A stretch of 64,000 nucleotides of DNA, taken from DTJG01 sp964532995. GTDB lineage: Bacteria > Ratteibacteria > UBA8468 > B48-G9 > DTJG01. Of the stretch, positions 1 to 9,125 are shown in pieces; the stretch's first letter is position 1, and each line of letters begins with the position of its first letter. Both the position numbers and the translations under genes were made by a program. The notes below the pieces were generated by a model. It was not told the DNA's origin. It did not search any database and saw only the letters and a program-made list of their open reading frames with translations. The stretch covers positions 1-64,000 of the forward strand of contig CAZHJN010000001.1 in assembly GCA_964532995.1 (NCBI GenBank), read 5' to 3'.

Positions 1-1315
1 ATATAAAAGTCCACAAAAAAGCAAAACAAAAAGCAGTATAAGCAATATACTTTTTAATCTTTGGTGTCGCCAGGGCAATAAGTAAAAAAATATAAGGATA
101 AACTATAAAGGAATAGTGAACCCACTTCCCGGTTTTTATTCCAAAATAAATTAGCCCTGGCAGGAGGCTCAGCAGGACAAAAGCGAATTTTTTTTCAAAC
201 CTGCTCAATGCGATAAAAAATGATAGGATAAAAATCAACCAGATGCCATTGCCCAGGCCATACCTTAAAGAAGTGGAAATAAAATATTTAAGGTTGTCAG
301 AACCTACAGAATTCTTCCAGTAAGACTGAATATATGATATCTCATTTACAAATTCCTTCCATGATATGATCGCATATGGATTTGTGATGATAAACGAAAA
401 AACAAAACACAGAAAGCACAGAACAAGGTTTCTCAAAATATAATTTTTTAACTGAGTAAAAAACAGTATACCTAAAATAATTGAAATAAAAATATAACCG
501 TACGAGAGCAAACTTCCCATGGCAAAACCTGCAAAAATGGAAGAGATCACACACCATTTTGTTTTTCTTTCGTCAATGTATCTGAATATAAAATAAAGCG
601 AACTTATTACCCATAGCATTCCGGCAGTGTAGGGTTTTAGGTAATGAGACCATATCGCAAAACCAGGAACAGAAACAAAAAGAAGAGAAATTAAAAAAGC
701 GATAGTACTGTCATTTATAATTCTGACACACAAAAAATAAAATATTATCGCTGAAAAAACAAATAAAATCGCTCCAAACAGTCTGGAATAAGTGTATAAT
801 TTACCCATTCTTTCTGGATTGTTAAAATAAAAACGCATGTCGTTTTTTACTTCAATCAAACCGCGCAAACAACATAATTTCAAAAATGCTCCAAGCGGGT
901 AAAGATAGGTTCCGCCATATTCAAAAAAATGAGGATTGAAATCCTTTCTTGAGGGATCCATCCTACCCAAACTCGCCAGAACCGCCTGTTCATCAGCACC
1001 ATATGATCTCAGCAAATAACTCCTCATAGAGTTTATCATTTCAACAGACAAATGCTTTTTTTTGCCTTTAATAACAATTGGTAAATGTCTGGAAGTATCA
1101 TAATCAGGTTTATACGCAGCCCCATAATAAACCTGCATATCCTGTATTTCCTGATGGGTTGACAGCATTGGTTCAGTCATATCAGCAAGAGTCTCCATGT
1201 CGCCAAAAACAAGAAAAATTCTTTCGCGGTCAGGAATACCCCAGTTTATGCCTTTCGTATGAAGAAAGAAACCGCAGGATGCAATCATTACAAGATAAAG
1301 TATTTTTCTTATCAT
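1..1315 (-). CDS. Multi-pass membrane protein, GT39/ArnT-like sugar transferase (partial, runs off the left edge)
   Basis: The minus-strand frame stays open from an ATG at 1315 to the window edge, giving 438 residues without a stop. An N-terminal hydrophobic helix is followed by a soluble stretch of about 150 residues and then at least eight hydrophobic segments. The soluble part contains FFEYGGTYLYPLG, which resembles the first-loop region of lipid-linked GT-C glycosyltransferases (ArnT/PMT type), where an acidic residue is followed by a tyrosine-rich motif. The start overlaps the stop of the upstream GT2 gene as ATGA, so the two are translationally coupled. Such pairs usually make a polyprenyl-phosphate sugar and then transfer it outside the membrane. 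Family assignment is by architecture only, and the C-terminus is missing. Confidence 0.6.
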   Translation of the reverse strand, partial: MIRKILYLVMIASCGFFLHTKGINWGIPDRERIFLVFGDMETLADMTEPMLSTHQEIQDMQVYYGAAYKPDYDTSRHLPIVIKGKKKHLSVEMINSMRSYLLRSYGADEQAVLASLGRMDPSRKDFNPHFFEYGGTYLYPLGAFLKLCCLRGLIEVKNDMRFYFNNPERMGKLYTYSRLFGAILFVFSAIIFYFLCVRIINDSTIAFLISLLFVSVPGFAIWSHYLKPYTAGMLWVISSLYFIFRYIDERKTKWCVISSIFAGFAMGSLLSYGYIFISIILGILFFTQLKNYILRNLVLCFLCFVFSFIITNPYAIISWKEFVNEISYIQSYWKNSVGSDNLKYFISTSLRYGLGNGIWLIFILSFFIALSRFEKKFAFVLLSLLPGLIYFGIKTGKWVHYSFIVYPYIFLLIALATPKIKKYIAYTAFCFAFLWTFI

Positions 1316-1980
1316 GTAATTCTGTATTTTAAAATTGCAAATATTGCTTTGAACCCATCGCTCCATCCAATTTTTTTACCAATTTTTCTTGGATTATAGG
1401 AAACCGGAACCTCTTTTATTCTGTATCCCCTTTTAAGGATTTTACAGGTTATCTCTGGCTCAATTTCAAAACCTTTTGATTTCAAACCGAGTTCAAGCAA
1501 GATTTTCCTTTCACAGAGTTTGTAGCAGGTTTCCATATCAGTGAGGTTTCCCATATAAAGCAAATTGGTGAGGAAGGTTAAAAACTTATTCGCAAGAAAG
1601 CTCAGAAAAGGAAGTTTCGGCCCGGAGAGAAAACGAGACCCAAAAATAACCCTGCTGTTATTATCAATAACTTGTGTCAATTTCAGAATATCAGACGGTT
1701 CCAATTCCAGATCCGCGTCCTGAATTATCACATAATCACCTGTTACCTTGACCAAGCCCGCTCTGATTGCAGAACCTTTTCCACAGTTAGATTTCTGAAA
1801 AATGTGTTTTATGTGCTGGTTTTCTGAATATAAATTTTTGAGGATTTCAGCAGTACCGTCAGTAGAACCGTCATCAATTACGATGATTTCTTTTTCCAGA
1901 TTCAGTGATAAAACCTTTTCAATAACTTTTGCAACAGTATACTGTTCATTGTAAACAGGTATCAGAATCGAAACTTTCAT
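1312..1980 (-). CDS. GT2 family glycosyltransferase (polyprenyl-phosphate sugar synthase-like)
   Basis: The 222-residue protein starts with MKVSILIPVYNE, has the nucleotide-sugar motif VIDDGSTDGT near residue 35 and the metal-binding DAD in QDADLE near residue 89, all typical of DPM1-type GT2 enzymes. It ends without the two C-terminal membrane helices of GtrB-type enzymes. It probably loads a sugar onto a polyprenyl phosphate for the coupled membrane transferase downstream (ATGA overlap at 1312-1315). It is divergent from uppP, whose product regenerates the same lipid carrier. No Shine-Dalgarno is visible before the ATG. The donor sugar cannot be told from sequence. Confidence 0.85.
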   Translation of the reverse strand: MKVSILIPVYNEQYTVAKVIEKVLSLNLEKEIIVIDDGSTDGTAEILKNLYSENQHIKHIFQKSNCGKGSAIRAGLVKVTGDYVIIQDADLELEPSDILKLTQVIDNNSRVIFGSRFLSGPKLPFLSFLANKFLTFLTNLLYMGNLTDMETCYKLCERKILLELGLKSKGFEIEPEITCKILKRGYRIKEVPVSYNPRKIGKKIGWSDGFKAIFAILKYRIT

Positions 1981-2033
1981 AATAATATCATATCATAAAA
2001 TAATCAGGTGTTTTCAAACTGTGTTAAAATATA

Positions 2034-2807
2034 ATGATGATCGAAGCTATTGCTCTCGGTATATTACAGGGAATAACTGAATTCCTTCCTGTAAGCAGTT
2101 CAGGACATGTTTTCTACGCAGGCAGGTTATATAACTATCCGGTCTATGATCTGCCGTTGATGCTATCCATTCATATTGCAACAGCAATGGCTGTTTTTGT
2201 TTATTTCAGGCATCGAATCAGGAGACTGTTTATTTCCATTGTTAAAACAAGAATTGCGGATTATGCGGATGAAAGAAAACTTATAAAATATCTTTTAATA
2301 GCATCAATCCCAGCAGGTATTGCCGGTTTTCTATTGGAACCATTCATTGATAGAATTACAACTGTTTATCTCGTCGGAACATGCTGGATTATTAATGGGA
2401 TGATATTGATTATCGGTGAAATACTGAGCCAGAAGAAAAACACAGAAAAACATTTGAATGCTGCTATTGCTCTTTTCATAGGCGTTTTTCAGGCACTGTC
2501 AATATTACCGGGTATTTCCCGTTCTGGATCAACAATCACAGCGGCAAGAAACGCAGGAATGAAATCTTTTGATGCATTTGAATTTTCTTTCCTTCTGGGC
2601 ATTATTGCTATCGTTGGTGGCTTTATTCTGGAATTGTTAAAAAAACCGCAGGGTTTTAATTTTTTCTGTTTTGTAAGTGGTCTTGCGGCATTTATATCAG
2701 GCTACATCTCATTAATCATTCTTGCAAAAACCGTCAGACAGAACAAAATGAAATGGTTTGGCCTTTATACAATCGTTGTGGGATTATTAACTTTTTTTTA
2801 TAAATGA
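2034..2807 (+). CDS. uppP: Undecaprenyl-diphosphate phosphatase UppP (BacA)
   Basis: This integral membrane enzyme removes a phosphate from undecaprenyl diphosphate to recycle the carrier for peptidoglycan and polysaccharide synthesis. Both family signatures are present: EFLPVSSSGH at residues 16-25 (catalytic Glu/Ser region) and PGISRSGST at 159-167 with the conserved Arg163. Length (257 residues) and about eight hydrophobic segments fit the family. Two ATG codons stand in tandem at 2034 and 2037. Neither has a Shine-Dalgarno, and a TATAAT sequence overlaps the first. It opens the plus-strand operon, and its stop overlaps pyrK (2804-2807). Confidence 0.95.
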   Translation: MMIEAIALGILQGITEFLPVSSSGHVFYAGRLYNYPVYDLPLMLSIHIATAMAVFVYFRHRIRRLFISIVKTRIADYADERKLIKYLLIASIPAGIAGFLLEPFIDRITTVYLVGTCWIINGMILIIGEILSQKKNTEKHLNAAIALFIGVFQALSILPGISRSGSTITAARNAGMKSFDAFEFSFLLGIIAIVGGFILELLKKPQGFNFFCFVSGLAAFISGYISLIILAKTVRQNKMKWFGLYTIVVGLLTFFYK

Positions 2808-3562
2808 CCATGAAACACAAAAAACTGAAGGTATTATCCAAAAAAATATTCAATGAAATTTATACTGAACTTGTTCTTGAAAACAGATTTGAAATGCTTC
2901 CAGAACCAGGTCAGTTTATACATATTCTAACAACAGCCACTTATATACGAAGGCCTTTATCAATAGCCGGAGCTTCAGAAAACCATATTAAGATTCTTTT
3001 TCAGATAAAAGGGGCTGGAACCAGAAAACTTTCAGAGGTGTCAGAAGGAATGCTGCTGGATATTATAGGTCCTCTTGGAAATAGTTTTCCACCAGTGGAT
3101 GGATTTGAAAAAATTTATCTTGTGGCAGGAGGTATTGGTGTTGCTCCATTGCTTTTTGCTGCAACAAAGATTATGGGAAAAAACAAAAATCTTAAATTCT
3201 TTTATGGGGCAAGAACAAAAAAAGACCTTCTTGTTTCGGTTCTTCCTGAAGGAAATTACAAAAGGTTACTGACAACAGATGATGGAAGTTTTGGAGAAAA
3301 AGGCAGTGTTCTTCACATAGTTGAGAAAGAATCTATTGAAGAAAAACCCGATGTGATATTTTCAGCAGGACCACTTAATATGCTGAAAAAATTGAGTGCA
3401 TTTTGCAGAGAAAATAAAATCAAAGCATATGTATCGCTTGAAAATGTAATGTTCTGCGGACTTGGTGTCTGTCAGGGATGCGTTATTGAAACATCTGACG
3501 GATACAAAAGGGTTTGTAAAGACGGACCGGTTTTTAATCATGAGGAAATAAGATGGAAATAG
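2804..3562 (+). CDS. pyrK: Dihydroorotate dehydrogenase electron transfer subunit PyrK
   Basis: PyrK passes electrons from NADH through FAD and a [2Fe-2S] cluster to PyrD type 1B in pyrimidine synthesis. The FAD-binding motif RRPLSI, an NAD-binding GGIGVAPL segment and the C-terminal iron-sulfur cysteines 218, 223, 226 and 238 (C-x4-C-x2-C-x11-C) are all seen in 252 residues. Starts are possible at 2804 (ATGA overlap with uppP) or at the ATG at 2810. The gene overlaps pyrD by 10 nt, matching the usual pyrK-pyrD pairing. Confidence 0.95.
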   Translation: MTMKHKKLKVLSKKIFNEIYTELVLENRFEMLPEPGQFIHILTTATYIRRPLSIAGASENHIKILFQIKGAGTRKLSEVSEGMLLDIIGPLGNSFPPVDGFEKIYLVAGGIGVAPLLFAATKIMGKNKNLKFFYGARTKKDLLVSVLPEGNYKRLLTTDDGSFGEKGSVLHIVEKESIEEKPDVIFSAGPLNMLKKLSAFCRENKIKAYVSLENVMFCGLGVCQGCVIETSDGYKRVCKDGPVFNHEEIRWK

Positions 3563-4461
3563 AAGGCTTGAAAATTAAAATTGGTGGACTCTGTCTTGAT
3601 ACGCCTGTGCTGCCGGCAAGTGGAACATTTGGTTATGGAGATGAACTTGTTGATGTCATTGACTATAAATACATGGGCGCTATAATCACAAAAACACTCA
3701 CCTGGAATGAAACCATGGGAAATCCGCCTCCGAGAATCTGGGAACTTGAAAATGGCCTGATCAACAGCATAGGACTTCAGAATATCGGAGTGAAAAGATT
3801 CTGTCAAGAAAAACTTGATAATCTGATTAAATTGAATAAACCCATAATTGTCAGTGTTGGCGGAAAAACAGATGATGATATTTTAAGGTGCATTGAATTT
3901 CTATCTAATAGAAAAGAAATATCTGCTTTTGAACTGAATCTTTCATGTCCTAACATACAGCTATCAAAAATCATTTCAGAAGATCCTCAATTGATATTCA
4001 AAACAATAGAAAAAATCAGGAATTTAACTGACAGAGTTCTTATCGCCAAATTAAGCCCCAATGTTACGGATATCTGCGAAACAGGCGTTGCTGCTGAAAA
4101 AGCAGGTGCGGATATTATCTGTGCTGTAAATACTTTCAAAGGTGCATTCTATGATTGGGAAAATGAAAAAATGTATAAAGGTGGAGTATCCGGTTCTGCC
4201 ATATTTCCCATGGCATTGAGAGCCGTTTTTGAACTTTACAGAAAAGTTTCAGTACCCGTAATAGGCCTCGGTGGAATAGATTCCGGTAAAAAGGCTCTTG
4301 AAATGGTTTTTGCAGGTGCATCAGCTGTCGGTATAGGTACAGCTTTTGTTATTTCACCCGATCTACCTGAAAAAATATGCAATGAAATCATTAAATTTTT
4401 AAACAATACAGGTAAGGATTTTCGTTCAATTATCGGTATGAAGAATGAAAAACACAGCTGA
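3553..4461 (+). CDS. pyrD: Dihydroorotate dehydrogenase PyrD, class 1B catalytic subunit
   Basis: This FMN enzyme oxidises dihydroorotate to orotate in the cytosol. In the 302-residue protein the motif NLSCPN holds the class 1 catalytic Cys132 and the substrate-binding asparagines. PASGTFG at residues 21-27 and the C-terminal phosphate-binding GIGTA segment also fit. Cysteine rather than serine as the base, together with the adjacent pyrK, identifies the NAD-linked class 1B enzyme. The ATG lies inside the end of pyrK. The end overlaps the next gene by 17 nt. Confidence 0.95.
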   Translation: MEIEGLKIKIGGLCLDTPVLPASGTFGYGDELVDVIDYKYMGAIITKTLTWNETMGNPPPRIWELENGLINSIGLQNIGVKRFCQEKLDNLIKLNKPIIVSVGGKTDDDILRCIEFLSNRKEISAFELNLSCPNIQLSKIISEDPQLIFKTIEKIRNLTDRVLIAKLSPNVTDICETGVAAEKAGADIICAVNTFKGAFYDWENEKMYKGGVSGSAIFPMALRAVFELYRKVSVPVIGLGGIDSGKKALEMVFAGASAVGIGTAFVISPDLPEKICNEIIKFLNNTGKDFRSIIGMKNEKHS

Positions 4462-6241
4462 AAAAAGAAAAGTCTCATATCTTATATCCATGATGAAAAT
4501 CACACTTCTGGTGGTAATTTTTTTCAGACCTTTCTTTGACGGATTTTCATCTCCAACTTTCAATCTTGCATCTGATTTAATTTTTTCTGGTTTGCTCGTA
4601 CTGGTTATTTTAAAGTTTTATAAAAAATTGGATTTTTCGTATGCTCAAATCTCATTCTGGCTTTTCGTTTTGCTGTGCCTTTTTTTTATACCGCTATGGC
4701 CATTGCGGTACAAAACATTGAATGAATTTTCTTATTTATTGAGTTTGCTATCGGTTTGGATTCTTTTCAAGACAGTTTTTAATGAAGAAAACCTCCATAC
4801 TGTGGTGCAAACGATGATTTTTGGCCTTTTGATAATAATTGTTTATGGGATACACCAGTATTTCTGGGGTCTTGAAAGCACCAGACAGATGCTGATGCAA
4901 AATCCGGAGATGATGAAGAATATATCAGAAACATACCTTGATAGAATAGCAAGCAACAGAATTTTTTCAACATTTGTGTATCCCAATACATTCGCAGGTT
5001 ATCTTTTAATCCTTTATCCTGTTGTGTTTTTTGCCACATTTTCAGTTAAGGTAAAACGCATATTGAGAATTATAAATGGATTGATACTTGCCATGATAAT
5101 GCCGGTTTTCGCTGCCACTGAATCAATGGGCGGATGGTTCTGTTTTCTGGCTGTTTCAATGTTGATGCTCCTTTTTCTTCTGGTTCCCGGCAGACATTAC
5201 ATCTATGCCTGTATCATACTACTTTTGATGTCAGCATTTCTGATTTATTTCGGAGTAAAAACCGGCCTGATTCCAAAAATAGGCTCTCTAACAGATAGAA
5301 TCAATTACTGGAAGGCTGCCTTTGATATATTTAAGAATCATCCTGTTATAGGCGTTGGGCCTGGAAATTTTTCACAGTTTTACCTGCAATTCAAAGTTCC
5401 GGGCGCAATGGAAGCAAGATTTGCCCACAATCTTTTTTTTGAAGTATTGACATCCACAGGAATTGCTGGTTGCTTTTTGTTTTTTTCTGCTATCTTTTTC
5501 TTTGTGAAACAAAACCTGAAAAAATTTCTTTCATCGGGGAATTATCTTATAGCAGGATTTGTGTTTGGCATAATCGGGTTTTTCCTTCACAGTCTCGTTG
5601 ATTTTGATTATGCTGACGCTGCAATAACAACAATTATTATGTCATTTGCAGGACTTATTGAATGTACATCATTGCCTGAAAAGAACAGGTTTGGCGGATT
5701 GACAAAACTGATTGCAGGAAGTATCATTATTCTGATCGTTTTTGCGACTGTTATAGAACTGAAAGCATGGCGGGTGGGCAGGATTATAGAGAGTGTTAAA
5801 ACAGGAAAAATTCAGGGAAATCCGATTCTGGTTCTGGAAAAGGCAACCCTGATTTTTCCTGAACCAGAAATATTTTTCATACAGGGTGAAATATTCAAGT
5901 ATTTCTATTATGAAACAAAAGATACTGATTTTCTTGAAAAGGCAATTGCTGCATACAGAAAAGCTGCAGAGATTAACGCTTTTTCACCCAAATATCATAG
6001 AACACTTGCCATGCTACTGACGGAAATAAAAAGATACGAGGAGGCTGAGAAAGAATTTATCAAAACATTAGAGAAATACCCAACAAAGGCGCTGTACAAT
6101 TTTGAACTCGGGCTATTTTACAGCAAAACCGGGAAAACGGATCTGGCAAAAATTTATCTTGAAAAGGGAGAAAAATTACCTCCCAGCAGCAAGGATGAAA
6201 TAAAACTGATTGAGGAATATAAAAGTGGAAAAAGTTTTTGA
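4445..6241 (+). CDS. O-antigen ligase/polymerase (Wzy_C family) with C-terminal TPR repeats
   Basis: The 598-residue protein has about ten to twelve hydrophobic segments over residues 1-440. A long periplasmic-type loop carries GVGPGNF and HNLFFEVLTSTGIAG, the signature of the WaaL/Wzy_C family that joins or polymerises lipid-linked glycans. The C-terminal 150 residues form at least two to three tetratricopeptide repeats (A-Y-RKAAEINAFSPKYHR, then EEAEKEFIKTLEKYP). Ligase versus polymerase cannot be decided from sequence. Its place between pyrD and ricT is unusual for an envelope gene, though uppP lies in the same operon. The start ATG lies 17 nt inside pyrD. Confidence 0.8.
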   Translation: MKNTAEKRKVSYLISMMKITLLVVIFFRPFFDGFSSPTFNLASDLIFSGLLVLVILKFYKKLDFSYAQISFWLFVLLCLFFIPLWPLRYKTLNEFSYLLSLLSVWILFKTVFNEENLHTVVQTMIFGLLIIIVYGIHQYFWGLESTRQMLMQNPEMMKNISETYLDRIASNRIFSTFVYPNTFAGYLLILYPVVFFATFSVKVKRILRIINGLILAMIMPVFAATESMGGWFCFLAVSMLMLLFLLVPGRHYIYACIILLLMSAFLIYFGVKTGLIPKIGSLTDRINYWKAAFDIFKNHPVIGVGPGNFSQFYLQFKVPGAMEARFAHNLFFEVLTSTGIAGCFLFFSAIFFFVKQNLKKFLSSGNYLIAGFVFGIIGFFLHSLVDFDYADAAITTIIMSFAGLIECTSLPEKNRFGGLTKLIAGSIIILIVFATVIELKAWRVGRIIESVKTGKIQGNPILVLEKATLIFPEPEIFFIQGEIFKYFYYETKDTDFLEKAIAAYRKAAEINAFSPKYHRTLAMLLTEIKRYEEAEKEFIKTLEKYPTKALYNFELGLFYSKTGKTDLAKIYLEKGEKLPPSSKDEIKLIEEYKSGKSF

Positions 6242-6887
6242 AATACAGGTGAGAAGAGCAGAAAAACCATGTTATGTTTCTGGCGATAGTACGGCTTCTT
6301 TTGCGCCGGGAGATATGGTCATTGTTGAATTCACAAAAGGAACCCAGGATCACGCGAGAATATGTTCACAGGTCAGTCCGGAACAGCAGGATTCAAAACA
6401 GATAATCTCAGGAAAAATTTTAAGGAAAGTCAATGAACAGGATATGCTGATAATCCAGGAGAATGAACATCTTAAAAGTGATGCTTTCAGAATATGCAAT
6501 GAGAAAATTAAAGAAATTGGTCTGGAGATGAAACTTATTGATGTAACTTATTCTTTTGACAGAACCGTCATAACCTTTTATTACTGGGCAACAGGACGAA
6601 TAGATTTCAGAAGACTTGTAAAAGAACTTGCCAGTATATTCAATTGCAGAATTGAAATGCGACAGATTGGATTGAGAGATGAAGCCAAGATAAAAGGTGG
6701 ATACGGAATCTGCGGTCAGGAAATATGCTGTCACAGGTTTTTGAAGGATTTTGAACCTGTGACGATGAAACTTGTCAAAACCCAGAGTTTACCTCTTGAC
6801 ATGAGCAAAATTTCAGGGCTTTGTGGCAGGCTCATGTGCTGTCTTATATTTGAAAGTAAAATGTATGAGGATGGAGAAGAAGAATGA
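6225..6887 (+). CDS. ricT: PSP1 domain protein, RicT/YaaT-like
   Basis: The PSP1 family includes Bacillus RicT (YaaT), part of an iron-sulfur-containing complex that affects RNA processing, competence and biofilm formation. The PSP1 core is recognised by GRIDFRRLVKELA, the GGYGICG turn and a C-terminal cysteine cluster (GICGQEICC and SGLCGRLMCC) that could ligate a metal or Fe-S centre. I choose the GTG at 6225 because GAGGA lies 7-8 nt upstream. A TTG at 6210 would add five residues. The gene overlaps the upstream gene, and its stop overlaps metG (ATGA). ricT also lies near a methionyl-tRNA synthetase gene in Bacillus. Molecular function here is inferred. Confidence 0.8.
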   Translation: MEKVFEIQVRRAEKPCYVSGDSTASFAPGDMVIVEFTKGTQDHARICSQVSPEQQDSKQIISGKILRKVNEQDMLIIQENEHLKSDAFRICNEKIKEIGLEMKLIDVTYSFDRTVITFYYWATGRIDFRRLVKELASIFNCRIEMRQIGLRDEAKIKGGYGICGQEICCHRFLKDFEPVTMKLVKTQSLPLDMSKISGLCGRLMCCLIFESKMYEDGEEE

Positions 6888-8377
6888 AGTTCTATATTAC
6901 CACCCCTATCTATTATATTAACGCTCAACCACACATAGGACACTGTTACACGACGATCGCCGCTGATTGTCTTTCAAGATATCACAGGATGACAGGGAAA
7001 AATGTTTTTTTCCTCACAGGAACAGATGAGCATGGAGATAAGATAGCGCAGGCAGCAGAAAAAAAGGGAATTTCTGTTGAGCAGTTTACCGGTGAAATGG
7101 CTGATACATTCAAGAAAATGTGGGAGAAACTGGATATCTCCTACACAAGATTTATACAGACAACCGAAAAGGAACACAAAGATACTGTAAAAAGCGTGTT
7201 CAAAAAGTTGTTGGATAAGGGAGATATTTATAAAGGTGAATACACCGGTTATTACTGTATCCCCTGCGAGTGTTTCATAACAAAAACAAAAATGGATGAA
7301 ACTAATCCTGTATGTCCTGACTGTGGAAGATCGGTTAAAATAATTAAAGAAAACTCATACTTTTTCAGATTGTCCAGGTATGAAAAACCACTCCTTGAAT
7401 ATTTAAATAATAATCCTGGTATGATTCAACCATCATTTCGTCTGGATGAAGTTAGAAATTTCATTGCTCAGGGACTGAACGACCTTTCCATAACAAGACA
7501 GGGAGCAATCTGGGGGATTGAATCTCCAACGCCTGAGAAATATTCAATCTATGTGTGGTTTGATGCACTGATAAATTATCTAACAGGCGTCAATTATAAA
7601 AATGATAGTGTCAATGAATTCTGGCCACCTGACGTCCAGTTGATAGGTAAGGATATATTGCGATTTCATGCAATAATCTGGCCTGCAATGTTAATGGCGC
7701 TTGGACTGGATCTTCCAAAAAAAATGTTTGCGCACGGCTGGTGGACCGTGGGTAGTGAAAAAATATCAAAATCAAAGGGTAATATTATTGATCCTGTCAG
7801 TTTAACGGATCGATTTGGGGTTGATGGATTCAGATATTTTCTGCTCAGAGAGGTACCTTTTGGGCTTGATGGAGAATATTCTGAAGAGAAGTTTATAAAA
7901 AGATTTAATAGCGACCTTGTAAATGATTTGGGAAATCTTGTTAATAGAACCCTTAATCTTGTTGAAAAACTTTTTAACTCAATAATTCCAGATGCATATG
8001 TCAGCAAAGATCTGGATGACTTATTTGATAATGTTATAAAAGGTTGCGATCAATCCATTAACAATATCGTCTTTTCAGATGTTCTTGAGAAAATATGGAA
8101 GATAATAGGAGAACTCAATAAACTTCTTGATAGAGAAAAACCCTGGAATTCTGGTCCAGAATCAGCCAGAAAAACCATATCTCAGTGCATATGTGGTATA
8201 TCTCTTGTCTCGTTGCTGATGTATCCATTCATACCGAGAACGTCCAGAAGAATATGGAAAATGTTGAATATTCCGTTTTCCGATGAAAATGTAAAATTGA
8301 GCAAGGATATTCTAAGGTTACCGTCTGGAACAAAATGTGGAAAAAGAGAAATACTTTTCATGAGGATAAAAACATGA
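6884..8377 (+). CDS. metG: Methionyl-tRNA synthetase
   Basis: This class I synthetase charges initiator and elongator tRNA-Met. It has the HIGH signature as PHIGH near the N-terminus, FLTGTDEHG, a zinc knuckle with two C-x2-C pairs (CIPC and CPDC around residues 125-150), and KISKS at residues 293-297. At 497 residues it ends after the anticodon-binding helical domain and lacks the C-terminal EMAP-like tRNA-binding domain of longer MetG. The start is ATGA-coupled to ricT and the stop is ATGA-coupled to pyrH. Confidence 0.96.
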   Translation: MKFYITTPIYYINAQPHIGHCYTTIAADCLSRYHRMTGKNVFFLTGTDEHGDKIAQAAEKKGISVEQFTGEMADTFKKMWEKLDISYTRFIQTTEKEHKDTVKSVFKKLLDKGDIYKGEYTGYYCIPCECFITKTKMDETNPVCPDCGRSVKIIKENSYFFRLSRYEKPLLEYLNNNPGMIQPSFRLDEVRNFIAQGLNDLSITRQGAIWGIESPTPEKYSIYVWFDALINYLTGVNYKNDSVNEFWPPDVQLIGKDILRFHAIIWPAMLMALGLDLPKKMFAHGWWTVGSEKISKSKGNIIDPVSLTDRFGVDGFRYFLLREVPFGLDGEYSEEKFIKRFNSDLVNDLGNLVNRTLNLVEKLFNSIIPDAYVSKDLDDLFDNVIKGCDQSINNIVFSDVLEKIWKIIGELNKLLDREKPWNSGPESARKTISQCICGISLVSLLMYPFIPRTSRRIWKMLNIPFSDENVKLSKDILRLPSGTKCGKREILFMRIKT

Positions 8378-9114
8378 AAAACATTTTCAAGAGAGTCATG
8401 TTAAAACTTTCTGGAGAAGCCCTTCTTGGCAATGAAAAATTTGGAATTAACTCGGCTGCGCTGATATCTATTTCCAGAGAGATAAAAGAGGTGGCAGGAT
8501 CAGGCTGTCAGCTGGCAATCGTCATTGGCGGAGGAAACATTTTTCGCGGCATCACAAGAGATGAACAGGTGATTGAAGAAATTACCGGCGACTACATGGG
8601 AATGCTTGCTACAGTAATTAATGGTCTGGCTCTTCAGAGCTGCCTTGAAAAAATGAATGCTGATACAAGGGTACAGAGTGCGTTTGAAATGAGGCAATTT
8701 TGTGAACCCTATATCAGAAGAAGAGCTATCAGACACCTTGAAAAAGGGAGAATAGTAATATTTGTCGGTGGAACCGGTAATCCATATTTTACCACTGATA
8801 CAGCAGCGGCATTGAAAGCAATAGAAATTGGCGCGGAAGTTATCCTGAAAGCAACCAAGGTTGATGGGGTCTATACAGATGACCCAATGAAAAATAAAAA
8901 TGCGAAAAGATATAAAGTGCTGACCCATAAGGAGGTATTAACAAAAGATCTCAAGGTGATGGATAACACAGCCATCACACTGTGTATGAATAATAATCTT
9001 CCTGTTATTGTTTTCAATCTTTTCAGAAAAGGAAATTTAAAAAAAATCGTGTGTGGAGATGGAATAAAGACAGTAATTTCAAGCAAGAATTCCAGACTTT
9101 ATAATCTGTCTTAA
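8374..9114 (+). CDS. pyrH: UMP kinase
   Basis: Bacterial-type UMP kinase of the amino acid kinase fold makes UDP from UMP. Family motifs are KLSGEALLG near the N-terminus, GGGNIFRG, the ATP-site TDTAAALKAIEIGA and KVDGVYTDDP. I choose the ATG at 8374 (246 residues), which overlaps the metG stop as ATGA and has GAGGAT upstream. The frame extends to 8335, but that would add 13 residues unlike the family. pyrH-frr-cmk is a common order and supplies nucleotides and translation functions together. Confidence 0.96.
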   Translation: MKNIFKRVMLKLSGEALLGNEKFGINSAALISISREIKEVAGSGCQLAIVIGGGNIFRGITRDEQVIEEITGDYMGMLATVINGLALQSCLEKMNADTRVQSAFEMRQFCEPYIRRRAIRHLEKGRIVIFVGGTGNPYFTTDTAAALKAIEIGAEVILKATKVDGVYTDDPMKNKNAKRYKVLTHKEVLTKDLKVMDNTAITLCMNNNLPVIVFNLFRKGNLKKIVCGDGIKTVISSKNSRLYNLS

Positions 9115-9125
9115 AGGAGGAATAT

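Noticed and set aside
342..557. A 71-codon complete frame on the minus strand near the left edge
   Set aside because: It is a different frame of the same strand inside the long membrane glycosyltransferase that is open from 1315 to the edge.
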